Part shown: piece by piece, positions 24,801 to 36,239 of the stretch | Layout of the letters: every line of letters begins with the position of its first letter | How positions within the stretch are numbered: position 1 is the first letter of the stretch | From: Cryptomeria japonica | Lineage: Eukaryota > Streptophyta > Pinopsida > Cupressales > Cupressaceae | Assembly: GCF_030272615.1 (NCBI RefSeq) | Contig: NC_081414.1 | Coordinates: forward strand, 824,826,396 to 824,890,395 | Length of the DNA: 64,000 nt | Direction of reading: 5' to 3' | Made by a program: the position numbers and the translations under genes | The notes under the pieces: generated by a model | What the model saw: the letters and a program-made list of their open reading frames with translations, nothing else | What the model was told of the DNA's origin: nothing | The model's database searches: none

Positions 24801-25942
24801 AAGAAGAATTTTACATTGAACAACCTGATGGATTTTCTTTGACAGATAACAAAGATATGGTTTGCAGGTTAAGGAAATATTTGTATGGATTGAAGCAAGC
24901 TCCAAGAGCTTGGTATGCAAGATTGGATAAATATATTTTGAAGATTGGTTTCTCTAAAGGTAATACTGACAACAACTTATATTATAAAGTGACTAATGAT
25001 GACATCTTGGTTATAGAAGTTTTTGTTGATGATATAATCTTTGGAGGAGAAGATGGATTATGTAAAGAATTTTCTATTGAAATGCAACAAGAATTTGAAA
25101 TGTCTATGATTGGAGAAATAAAATTCTTTTTAGGATTGTAGATTTCATAGACTGATAAAGGTATATTCTTGAGTCAATCCAAGTACTTAGAGGAGTTACT
25201 AAATAAATTTGGGATAGAGAACTCTAAACCGGTAAGCACACCTATGACTACAAATGACAAACTATCACTAAGGGATGAATCTACACCTGTTAATCCAACT
25301 AGGTACAAATCTATGATAGGAGGTTTACTGTATTTGATACAAACTAGACCTGATATCATGAATGTAGTATGTATTGTTTCAAGATTTCAGAGTAATCCCA
25401 GAGAAAATCATGAATCAGTAGTAAAAAGGATTTTTCGGTACTTACAAGGCACTATAAATATTGGATTATGGTATCCTAGAGATGAAAAATTTGAATTATG
25501 TGCATACATAGATGCAAATTGGGCAGGACATGTGGATGATAGAAAAAGCACCACCAACGGAGCATTCTTTCTTGGAAGCAGACTAGTTTCTTGGTTGAGT
25601 AAGAAACAAAGTTGTACATCTTTATCAACAACAGAATCAAAATATGTTGCAGCAACAGCTAACTGTACACAAGTACTATGATTTAAACAAATGTTGAAAG
25701 ACATAAAGGTAAAATGCAAGGAACCTATAACTATCTATTGTGATAACACTGCAGCAATTGATATATCTAAAAATCCGGTCCGACATTCTAAAACCAAACA
25801 TGTTTCCATCAAACTGAATTTTCTAAGGGAAAATGCTGAAGCAAAGGAAATAAAACTAGTTTATGTGAATAATAAAGAGCAGATTATAGATATCTTCACT
25901 AAACCTCTACCTAAGGAGACTTTTGAATATCTCAGAGACTAG
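21863..25942 (+). pseudogene. Copia Gag-Pol polyprotein of element D, inactivated
   Basis: ATG at 21863 (MSTNYFRKD) opens Gag; a Trp codon near 21970 has become a stop. The CCHC knuckle is at about 22675 (CFNCNKIGHMDLRC) and protease at about 22972 keeps DSG (IIDSGCSHHMT). A deletion of about 30 bases near 23220 shifts the frame before integrase (HTDLCG, DDYSRM; later GGEF is broken by a stop near 23712). RT retains FVDDIIFGG (about 25021) with stops just after it. RNase H ends in a stop at 25942, short of the PPPVET end seen in E. Further stops lie near 23610, 24359, 24635, 25141 and 25680, with a frameshift near 23985. The enzymes are recognisable but cannot be made intact. Confidence 0.92.
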
Positions 25943-25982
25943 CTTGGGGTCATACCCCCACTAGTAGAGACTTGGTTGTGTA

Positions 25983-26232
25983 TCTCAGGGGGAGTAGTTA
26001 GTATACTAAATTGATTGGTATTTTTTATTTGAACTTGGCTTGGTAATAACTTTGGCATTTGATGTCAAAGGGGGAGAGATTGGTATGGAAAAACACAAGG
26101 AAACACATGTTGCTCTCAGGTGGAGAGATCGATTACTTTGGGAGATTGTTGGCTTTTGGTATTTGGCATTTTTGTTTTGGCACTTTGATGGTTTTTCCAT
26201 CTTGTGTTGCCATCAATGCCAAAGGGGGAGAT
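25983..26232 (+). other. Multiple polypurine tracts of element D
   Basis: CAGGGGGAGTAG (25986), AAAGGGGGAGAGATT (26068) and AAAGGGGGAGAT touching the LTR (26221-26232). Spacing and order match element E. Confidence 0.88.
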
Positions 26233-26799
26233 TGTTGGTATTTTGGTATGGTTTTGTCATTGATATCAACACCTACTAAATACTTATCAACTCTGGCACT
26301 TTGGAGAATCAACAACATTCACCGGCAAGCAAGTGACTTATGAACAGTCACTGGTATTTGGTACACCAGCAAGACATAATGATCATCGACACTTGGAAGG
26401 GCATGGAAAACACTTGGTTATGTCTAAGATATCATGTGGACACCTTGTCTTGGAGTTTTGTTTATTGGTATATTTGTATTTTCATATTTGTTGTTACCGG
26501 CAAATAGGTCCAGGTTATACACCGGTAGGTTTATCTTTTACAGATTAGCATGGCATGCTATGGAGATGACTTATTGTTGTTGTAAATGGATTAAGCCGAT
26601 ATGTTGAATTAGTTATTGCATCGGGCATTAATTTATTTGTAAAATGACATTATTGTAATATCTTGTAGAGCCAACCTACTAAAATTTGGTCTTAGGTTAT
26701 GATATAAATATAAGATCTTATTTGTAAGATCAAAAAGGGAATGTGAAGAAGATTTGTGTGAAGGTATATGCGAGAATAAGCAGAGCTATACACGCAGAT
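26233..26799 (+). repeat. Middle LTR of D-E, first part
   Basis: Starts TGTTGGTATTTTGG directly after the PPT and matches 20747-21310. Cut at about 26799 by element C; the remainder resumes at 42569-42574. GCAGA (26794-26798) is the left target duplicate of C. Confidence 0.9.
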
Positions 26800-28014
26800 T
26801 GTTAGGTCCAACAATGAAAGCTAATGTACTGAGAGGGGAGGGGTGAATCAGTACTTCAAAACTTTTCCTTAAAAACAATCTTACTGATAAACATAAATTG
26901 TATATAGTTGATCTCATAATATATAAAGCCAAAACATAATTATAGATATTACATCCATACACATTTCACTCCATAACACAAAGATTTTGGTTACACAGAA
27001 ACTCTTGGTTAGAGAGAAAACTATGGTGGGGATGGCACCCACAACTTCACTACTACAATAATAAAGGTTGCTCAGTTAGAGCTACATGTTTAGCTATTTC
27101 TGATAGCTTGCCCTGTTAGGAGTATCAAGATCTACCTTGCTAAAGGATTTTACAAACACTTTTACAAAATGTTGTACCTGGTTAAAGGCTTTACAATTTA
27201 TAGACCTTGTTACAGTCTTTTACCCTGTTATAGGTTTCTAACACAACTCAAAATAATTCAATCAAAATCTTTTACAAAATATCTGCAAATTTACATCTGA
27301 AATGTTATAGCACACTCTATGTGCTCAATATGAAATTACCATACTCATAGCATACCTCGGTAATTGATAGATCAACTTGATGACCTCTTCTGTATTCTCT
27401 GTCCCTTAAACTGTTTTCTGAAAATCTTCTCATTAACCTCTGAATACCTTTGTTCAATCATCACATCTTATCTTATCATAATATTTTATCTTCAACTCAC
27501 CATATTTTTCTCTTCTTTTTAGATACTCAAATCACTCTTTATATAGATCTCTTAAGGCGGTGATCTGGTTCATGCATCGATTATACAAACATGTTTTATC
27601 AAATGAATAAACATAGAAATTATTTCATTGGATAAACTTCCTCAAAATCATACAAAATCTTCAAGTGCAATTCCCTATGAAATAATGGTTCCCTGTTCTC
27701 GAATCTTGTAACACGTTTCCACATATGTGTCCAGGTTCATTGAATCTGGTAACACATTTCCACATATGTGTCCAGGTTCATTGAATCTGGTAACATGTTT
27801 CCACATATGTGTCCAGGTTCATTGAATTTGGTAACACGTTTCCACTTGGTTCAGATTAACTCGGTGCACCTTCTTTGCTACTCAGTGGACATATGAAAGT
27901 TACTCAATAGACAACTCAGTATATATCATCTCAGTGACTAGCCTTTCTTTTGTAACCGACACCCTTAGTGCTTACCGACTGAATCTTTCTATAGTATTAA
28001 CTGACTAGGGTATA
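26800..28014 (-). repeat. Element C left (3') LTR, first part
   Basis: Starts TGTTAGGTCCAACAATG with a G-tract at 26821-26838. Matches 41338-42510 base for base over long stretches. GTATA at 28010-28014 is the TSD of element I. Confidence 0.92.
27706..27847. repeat. 41-base tandem repeat inside LTR C, three-plus copies
   Basis: Unit about GGTAACACATTTCCACATAT plus the following 21 bases, containing the palindrome CACATATGTG. Three full units and a partial one are present here; the right LTR (42253-42350) has one unit fewer. Confidence 0.88.
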
Positions 28015-29073
28015 TGTTAGGTCCCAGAGACAACTAAGAGGGGGGGGAGTGAAATAGTTGTTTAATAAATTCAAACGAAAACTTATTAACCAACTTAATG
28101 CTTAATACCGGTAAACCAATTAAGTATGCCACTAGACAATGTTAATAGTAAATTGCTATACCGGTAAGGATTAATGCATGAAACATAAACATAAGTCATC
28201 CACAACACATAACACCAATATTTGTACGTGGAAACCCTGTAAGGGGAAAAACCATGGTGGGAAACCTTACCCACAATCAGATGATACTACTACAGATAGT
28301 AAGTGTACATAAATGGGGTCTGCACATGCAGAAAGGCCAATAGCCTAGAGCTCACTGCTCAATCACAAAATGGGAGTCACACTGACTACAGTTGGATGGT
28401 TGAATCCAATAAGAATGTACTGCACAAAATAGCATCTTCATATGTTGGATTCAGTACCAGTGTAATGCTGATATGCTTCTACAAAAGCCTAACTTCACCT
28501 TCAAATGATGTCTTCGTGTATATCCCTGCTTGATCTCGCATATACCTTCACTCCATTATTTTTTGCATTCCACACTTGATCTTACAAATAAGATCTTACA
28601 TTTATACCATACCCTAAGACCAATTTTAGTAGGTCAGCTCTACAAGATATTACAATAAAACATTTTACAAACAATATAATATCTGATGCAATAACCAATT
28701 GAACATGTCAGCTTAATGCATTTACAACAATAATAAATCATTTCCATAGAGTGCCATGCTGATCTGGAAAAGATAAACTTGCTGGTGTAACCCTAGATAA
28801 CCTGGACCTATTTGCCGGTAAAAGCAAATATGAAAATATGAATATACCAATGATTAATTCTTCAAAACAAAGTATCCACATGATGTCTTTGACATTACCA
28901 AGTGTCTTCCATATCATTCCAGGTACCGGTGAACAATATATCCTGCCGGTGAACCATATACCAATAACTATTGCACAGTTTACTTGCTTGTCGATGAATG
29001 TTGCTGGATCTTCAAAGTGCTTGTATTCAGTAGGTGTTGAAATCAATGACAAAACCATACCAAAATACCAACA
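28015..29073 (-). repeat. Element I 3' LTR
   Basis: Starts TGTTAGGTCCC, ends ACCAACA; pairs with 34857-35914 with scattered substitutions. PPT adjoins its right edge. Confidence 0.93.
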
Positions 29074-29350
29074 ATCTCCCCCTTTGGCATTGATGGCAAC
29101 ACAAGATGGAAAAACCATCAAAGTGCCAAAACATAAATGCCAAATACAAAAACCAACAATCTCCATTTCTCTGCTTGGGAGCAACATGTGTTTATCCAAA
29201 GATTTATTTTCAATACCAATCTCTCCTTAAATGTGTTTTTCAAAAACTCTCCCCAAAAGGATAATGTGTTTTTCCATAGATATCTCTCCCCCTTTGACAT
29301 CAAATGCCAAAGTCAAGTTCATACAAAATACCAACTACTCCCCCTGAGAA
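29074..29350 (-). other. Multiple polypurine tracts of element I
   Basis: Minus-strand tracts at about 29074-29086, 29249, 29283-29295 and 29335-29347; one near 29158 is degraded. Confidence 0.82.
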
Positions 29351-29425
29351 GTAGCTTCCTCATCAAATACGGGAATACAAGATTTGTCTTTTTAATTCTG
29401 CTAGTTGATGACAATCATCAACTGT

Positions 29426-32400
29426 CTAAGTCTCTACCGGTGGTCGTATGACTCCAAGATGATCTTTGAGATATTCAAAAGTCTCCTTAGGTAAAGGTTT
29501 TGTGAAAATATTTGCAAGTTGTTCTTTATTATTCACATAAATCAGTTTTATCTCCTTTTCTTCAACTTTTTCCCTTAGAAAATTCAGTTTGATAGTGTAG
29601 CTAAAAATATTGTAAAACATCAAATACATCATAAGCTATGCAACCACAAACATAACCTAGTATATGATAATTCTAGCAAAACATTCAAAAGAAGAATAAA
29701 ATAAAAACACTATTATACTATGCAAACCATATATTTGAGCTCATTCCTTGACCTCCATTGTCTCTCTTTCTCCTTCAAATTATTGTGGATCTCACCTCCA
29801 AAATGCAAGTATATGCAAGCAAGATTATAATTCAAAAATGATAGCATAAGGATACTAGAGACGTGGTCCTTAAAATGATTGAAAGAGGCCTCCAATTCAT
29901 AGAATTTGGAGAGAGATGAGACAAGAATTCGACGGATGAGATCGATTGAATCTGATGGTCGACATCACATGCAAAGGGGAGTCTCTTGGGAAATTGCCAT
30001 TTTGATGGCAAGTGGAAGATGAGTTAGAAGGACAATTCCATTTTTGACACTTGGTCAAAAATGGAAACTTTGCCTTTGAGAGAGGAGACAAGTGATTCAC
30101 TTTTTAGAAAGTGAATCACTTAAGTGAAGACATTTGAGTGAGGTGGAAATTAATAATTAATAATTATTAATTTCACTCATAAAATCAAATTAGCCAATTA
30201 ATATTAAAAAAAAAATATTAATTGTGACATGGACAAAAATATGGTGAATAAATAAATATATATTTATTTATTCAGAAAGGGACATGTTAGTAAGAAAGGG
30301 GATTAATTAATTATTTAATTAATTAACCTAGGGGAAATGATTTGAATAAATTAAGATACCAACCCTAATGATGAATTAAGTCCCAATAGTGATGATTGAT
30401 TGGCTAATAATTGATGAAAATTAATGACAATTGACTGAATTTGACAACAAAATAGGACAAAGGATCGAAAAAGACCCAAAATTGATAATGATTTTGATAA
30501 GAGACTAATAAGATTGATTGATAATGACTTGATAATATTACTTGATATTGAGGTTGATAATTAATGACTCATTAATTATCAACAAAGAGGGAATTAAGTC
30601 TAATTGTCAAGATGATACCAATTCGAATGATTTAAAAATGAAACAAAGAAATGCCAATTATAATGATTTAGGACCGAATGTGATTGAACGAGATTGATGA
30701 GGGTTGGATTTGAAATGAATTGAAACCAGAGGAATGACACAATGCCAACATATGATGAAAATCAAATGTGACATAGAAGACATGCTAAGAATTAGGTTAG
30801 CAATGTAAGAGTGATGACCAATTTTGAGTGACTATAGATAGAAACATGTTTTGTTTTAGAATGTAATACCAGATTCTTAGATATATCAATTGCCGCAGTG
30901 TTATCATAGTATATAGTAATGGGTTCCTTATATTTTACCATTATGTCTTTCAACATTTGCTTAAGCCATAATACCTGTGTACAGTTAGTTGCTGCTGCAA
31001 CATATTCTGATTCTACTGTTGATAAAGATGTACAACTCTATATCTTACTCAACCAAGAAACTAATCTCTTTCCAAGAAAGAATGCTCCTCTAGTGGTGCT
31101 TTTTCTATCATCTACATCTCCTGCCCAATTTGCATCTGTGTATGCACATAGGTCAAAATTTTCATCTTTAGGATACCATAATCCAAGATTTGTTGTGCCT
31201 TGTAAGTACCGAAAAATCCTTTTTACTGCTGATTCATGATTTTCCCTAGGATTACTTTGAAATCTAGAAATAATACATACTACATTCATAATATCAGGCC
31301 TGGTTTGTGTCAAATACAGTAAACCTCCTATCATAGATTTGTATCTAGTTGGATTAATAGGTGTAGATTCATCCCTTTGAGATAATTTGTCATTTGTAGT
31401 CATAAGTGTGCTTACCGGTTTAGAGTTCTCCGTCCCAATTTTCTTTAGTAATTCTTTCAAGTACTTGGATTGACTCAAAAATATACCTTTATCAGTCCGA
31501 GAAATTTGCAAACCTAAAAAGAATTTTATTTCTCTAATCATAGATATTTCAAATTCTCGCTGCATTTCAAGAGAAAATTTCTTACATAATTCATCTTCTC
31601 CTCCAAAGATTATATCATCAACAAATACTTCAATAATCAAGATGTCATTATTAGTTATTTTGTAGTATAAATTGCTATCTACATTTCCTTTAGTAAAACC
31701 AATCTTCAAAAGATACTTATCCAACCTTGCATACCAAGCTCTTGGGGCTTGTTTCAATCCATACAGAGCTTTTCTTAACCTGCAAACCATATCATTGTCA
31801 TCTGTCAAAGAAAATCCATCAGGTTGTTCAATATATACTTCTTCTTCAAGATCTCCATTCAAAAATGCACATTTAATATCCATTTGATAAACTTTGTAGT
31901 CCTTGTGAGCTGCAAAAACCAAGAATAATCTAACTGCCTCAATTCTGGCTACCGGTGCAAAGGTTTCATTGTAATCAACTCCTTTCTGAGAATATCCCTT
32001 ACACACTAGTCTTGCTTTATTTCTGACAACCTTACCATCTTCATTAAGTTTGTTTCTAACTACCCATTTAGTTCGAATTACATTTTTATCTTTAGGCCAG
32101 GGAACTAATGTCCAAGTATTGTTTTTCTCAATTTGTCCTAATTCTTCTTCCATAGCTGTAATCCAAAATTTATCTTCACATGCCTCATTGATAGATGATG
32201 GTTCAATTTGAGAAATAAGACATACCTCTTCATTTGCCAATCTTCCTCTTGTCATAACTCCTTTAAATTTATTTCCACTAATCTGATCTTCAGAATGATT
32301 CAATCTTACATACCGGGGTGTCTTAGTTTGCTATTGTTCTTCAATTATTGTGGAATCTTCTGATGATACCAGGGTAACTAGATCTTCATTCTGTACCAGT

Positions 32401-34800
32401 GGATTCAGTATAGGTTCATTTGTCACAATTTATGTTGCTGATTCAGAGTCTATATATCTTGAAGTTCCTCTAAATTGTTCATCAATCTTTACATTTGTAC
32501 TCTCAACATTTTTCTACAATCTTTTATTAAAACATTTATATGCCTTGCTCTTAGATGAATAACCAAGAAATATTCCTTCATCACTTCTAGGATCAAATTT
32601 TCCAATATACTCATCTCTTCTAATATAACATTTACTTCCAAAAATTCTGAAATACTTAAGAGTAGGAGTGTTACCAAACCATAGTTCATGAGGGGTCTTA
32701 CTGGTTTCACCTTTGATGTGAACTTTGTTGAATGTATAGAATGTAGTGCTAACTGCCTGTCTCCAATACACATGTGGTAGATTTGCTTTTGATAACATAC
32801 TTTTAGCTACATCCAAGATAGTTCTATTTTTCCTTTCAACAACTCCATTCTGTTGTGGTGTCCGAGGTGCTGATAATTGTCTTCTGATTCCATTCACTTC
32901 ACAGAATATATTAAAGTCCTTAGATGTGAATTCTCCTCCTTGATCTAATCTTAAAAATTTGATTTTCTTACCGGTTTCATTTTCAACCATTTCTTTGAAT
33001 AGTTTGAACTTTCCAAGTTCTTCTGATTTCTCTATGAGAAAAGTAACCCAACACATTCTAGAATAATAATCAATAATTAGCATGAAATATCTATCACCTT
33101 GTAAGCTTCTAGTTCTAGCTGGACCACATAAATCAGTGTGAATTAAGTCAAGAGCATTATTGGATTTTTTTGGAATACTTTTGAAACTAGCTCTAACTTG
33201 TTTTCCAAATTGACATTCCTTACATATTGTATTCTGAGGTTTCACAATTTTAGGTAGATCTCTAACTGCCTTAGAAGTACTGATTTTTACCATTCAATCA
33301 AAGTTTACATGACATAATCTCTTATGCCATAACCAAATTTCATCTATATGTGCAATTAAGCATGTCTTTTCACTATTATTCAAATGAAAGATATTGCCTC
33401 TAGTCTGATTACCGGTTGCAATTTCCAAACCAGTTCTATTCATGATTTTACATTTTCCATTTTTAAATTGTAACTGAAATCCCTTCTCAACTAATTGACC
33501 AACACTTAAAAGATTATTCTTTAATCCTTCAACATAGTAGACATTGTCAGTGCTATGCTTACCATCAAGAGATATTGAACCCTTACCTTTGATTGAACAA
33601 GCTTTGTCATCTCCAAATCTTACTAAACCTCCATTGTGTGCTTAAAGGTTCAAGAATTTACCTTTGTCTCCAGTCATATGATGTGAGCATCCTGAGTCAA
33701 TGATCCATTCATCCTTTGCTTCAACTTTAGCTGCTAGGGCTTGTTCTACCGGTTGAGCAGTAGGTGTCGGTTGATCTTTTGTTATAGCAACCAAAACCCA
33801 TCCATTGTCTGCTAGATCCTCATCAGAATCATCAGTCACACCTTCATCAGCAATGTAAGAAGATTTATCTTTGTTCTTTTTAAATCTGTATCTCTGATAT
33901 TCAGGATTAGGCTTGTATGTTCTTCTAGCTTCTTCTCTTAGTCTAGCATGTCTATCAGGGCATCTTGAAGCCATATGACCAATCTTATTGTAGTTAAAAC
34001 ATTTAAAGGGTGCTTTACCTTCATACTTACTTCCAATTGGACCTTTTGGCATTTTCCTTGCAAATAGTGCTTCAAGTTCTTCAAGCTCTTCATTCTCCTT
34101 TCTGGATTCTTCAAGTTCTCTTGCATAAAAGGCTCTCCAGTCTAATTTGTCAAATGATGGAGCAGATGATGTTGATGCTTTAAAGGCCAAATCAGTTTTT
34201 ATAGTAGCAACAAGACCAAATTCCTCAATTTCAAAGGCTGAAAGTTTTCCAATCAATGTATCCCTAGTTACTGATGTATTATGCATTGTTCTTAACTCAT
34301 TTATAGCAGTAACCTTCATTTTATATGCCAGTGGCAAACCTATTAAGATTTTTGAAACAATTTCATCCTCACTCAGAGTTCCTCCACAACATTTAATACC
34401 CAGAACAATTTCATTTACTCTTTCCGTAAAAGAAGAAATCCTTTCATCTTCTTCCATTTTCAAGTGTTCATACCTGACCCAGAAGCTTTCAAGTTTTGCA
34501 ATTTTGACTATGGAATCTCCTTCATTCAGTGTTTCCAAGTGATCCCAAATAGCTTTAGCAGTAGACCTATCTGATAATCCCATGATTTGTTGATCTGATA
34601 ATGCGCTCAAAAGTGATTCTCTTACTTTGCAATCATTCTCTTCATCTTTAGCTAAGGTAGTTGGAGCACCCTGACTAGCTACAACAATAGTATAACCATT
34701 CTTAGTAACTTCCCCGATGTGTCTCCATTTTGATCTTCCATATCCCAGAGTTGGTTCCATCAAGTTTAGGACTATCCTTCCTGAAATAATTAGTAGACAT
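29426..34800 (-). pseudogene. Copia Gag-Pol polyprotein of element I, inactivated
   Basis: ATG at 34800 starts Gag, but a deletion removes the LNCIGKDIW-type segment and shifts the first codons out of phase. From 34763 onward one phase is kept down to 30842, broken only by stops near 33642, 33294, 32514 and 31038. The knuckle reads CFNYNKIGHMASRC (second Cys replaced by Tyr). Protease keeps DSG (about 33700) and integrase runs about 33300-32510. RT has FVDDIIFGG (about 31627). RNase H is split by solo LTR J at 29596-30836 and ends in PPVET at 29426. Apart from the start deletion and J there are no frameshifts, so it decayed mainly by point mutation. Confidence 0.92.
29596..30836. mobile_element. 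Solo LTR-like insertion J
   Basis: The RNase H sequence of element I is continuous across this 1241-base insert (compare 6235-6245 in element A). A perfect 5-base TSD GATAG flanks it (29591-29595 and 30837-30841). The insert begins TGTAG and ends CTATA, one base from the inverted TGTAG/CTACA expected of LTR ends. It is AT-rich in the middle (30140-30330), has no coding sequence, and lacks the G-tract module of the copia LTRs here. A solo LTR of another, possibly Ty3-type, family is most likely; orientation is undecided. Confidence 0.8.
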
Positions 34801-34842
34801 TGGATCTCCTCAAGTTGTTAAACTTCTGCAAAAGAGGACTAG

Positions 34843-34854
34843 GCTCTGATACCA
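34843..34854 (-). other. Element I primer-binding site
   Basis: Minus strand TGGTATCAGAGC, two bases from the 5' LTR. Confidence 0.9.
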
Positions 34855-34856
34855 AT

Positions 34857-35914
34857 TGTTAGGTCCTAGAGACAACTGAGAGTGGGGGGGTGAATCAGTT
34901 GTCTAATAAATTCAAACCAAAACTTATTAACCAAATTAATGCTTAATACTGGTAAACTGGTTAAGTATGCCGGTAGATAGTTTTAACAATAAATTGCTAT
35001 ACCGGTAAGGATTAATGCATGAAACATAAACATAAAGTAATCCACAACACATAACACCAATATTTGTACGTGGAAACCCTGTAAGGGGAAAAACCACAGT
35101 GGGAAACCTTACCCACAATCAGATGATACTACTACAGATAGTAAGTGTACATAAATGGGGTCTGCACATGCAGAAAGGCCAACAACCTAGAGCTCACTAC
35201 TCAATCACAAAATGGGAGTCACACTGACTACAGTTGGATGGTTGAATCCAATAAGAATGTACTGCACAAAATAGCATCTTCATATGCTGGATTTAGTATC
35301 AGTGTAATGCTGATATGCTTCTACAAAAGCCTAACTTCACCTTCAAATGATGTCTTCATGTATATCTCTGCTTGATCTCGCATATACCTTCACTCCATTC
35401 TTTTTTGCATTCCACACTTGATCTTACAAATAAGATCTTACATTTATACCATACCCTAAGACCAATTTTAGTAGGTCAACTCTACAAGATATTACAATAA
35501 AACATTTTACAAACAATATAATATCTGATGTAATAACCAATTGAACATGTCGTCTTAATGCATTTACAACAATAATAAATCATTTCCATAGAGTGCCATG
35601 CTGATCTGGAAAAGATAAATTTGCCGGTGTAACCCTAGATAACCTGGACCTATTTGCCGATAAAAGCAAATATGCAAATATGAATATACCAATGATTAAT
35701 TCTTCAAAACAAAGTATCCACACAATGTCTTCGACATTACCAAGTGTCTTCCATATCATTCCATGTACCGGTGAACAATATATCCTGCCGGTGAACCATA
35801 TACCAATAACTGTTGCACAGTTACTTGCTTGTTGGTGAATGTTGCTGGATCTTCAAAGTGCTTGTATTCAGTAGGTGTTGACATCAATGACAAAACCATA
35901 CCAAAATACCAACA
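34857..35914 (-). repeat. Element I 5' LTR
   Basis: Starts TGTTAGGTCC and ends ACCAACA before TSD GTATA. Carries the G-tract at 34877-34893. Confidence 0.93.
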
Positions 35915-35968
35915 GTATATAGGATGAATTTGAACATAAAACTAATGACAGCTTAGTAAATAGTAACA
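35915..35968 (-). repeat. Element C left (3') LTR, second part
   Basis: Matches 42515-42568 (AGGATGAATTTGAAC against AGGATGACTTTGAAC) and ends AGTAACA beside the PPT. The first five bases are the TSD of element I. Confidence 0.92.
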
Positions 35969-36235
35969 ATCTCCCCTTTTGACATTAGTTTGGTATGTTT
36001 CACAAAACTCCTTTCAAAGTCATAACATAAAATCTATATACTTACAAAATGTGACTGAAATGACAGTATATACATTTGTTCAAATACATATTTTGAATAC
36101 ATACTCCCCTTATCAATATGTTGTACAAAACTTGATTTGCATGCCCCTGATGTTCCATGCTCCCCCTGACAACTTCATCTCTACACTCGCATACTCTGTA
36201 TATACTCGATACACTCCCCCTTTTTGACAAACATA
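35969..36235 (-). other. Multiple polypurine tracts of element C
   Basis: Minus-strand tracts at about 35969-35981 (touching the LTR), 36103, 36160 and 36211-36222. The arrangement matches the autonomous copia elements, although C has no pol. Confidence 0.8.
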
Positions 36236-36239
36236 CAAA

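Larger units (their letters stand above)
28015..35914 (-). mobile_element. Element I: Sirevirus-like Ty1/copia retrotransposon nested in LTR C
   Basis: LTRs 28015-29073 and 34857-35914 enclose minus-strand Gag-Pol. The TSD GTATA is perfect (28010-28014 and 35915-35919). The empty site is preserved in the right LTR of C at about 42513 (GGGTATATAGGATGA). It belongs to the same family as A, D and E, and contains solo LTR J. Confidence 0.95.

Noticed and set aside
29596-30836. J as a MITE or hAT element
   Set aside because: Only five near-inverted terminal bases, a 5-base TSD and TG start; solo LTR fits better.
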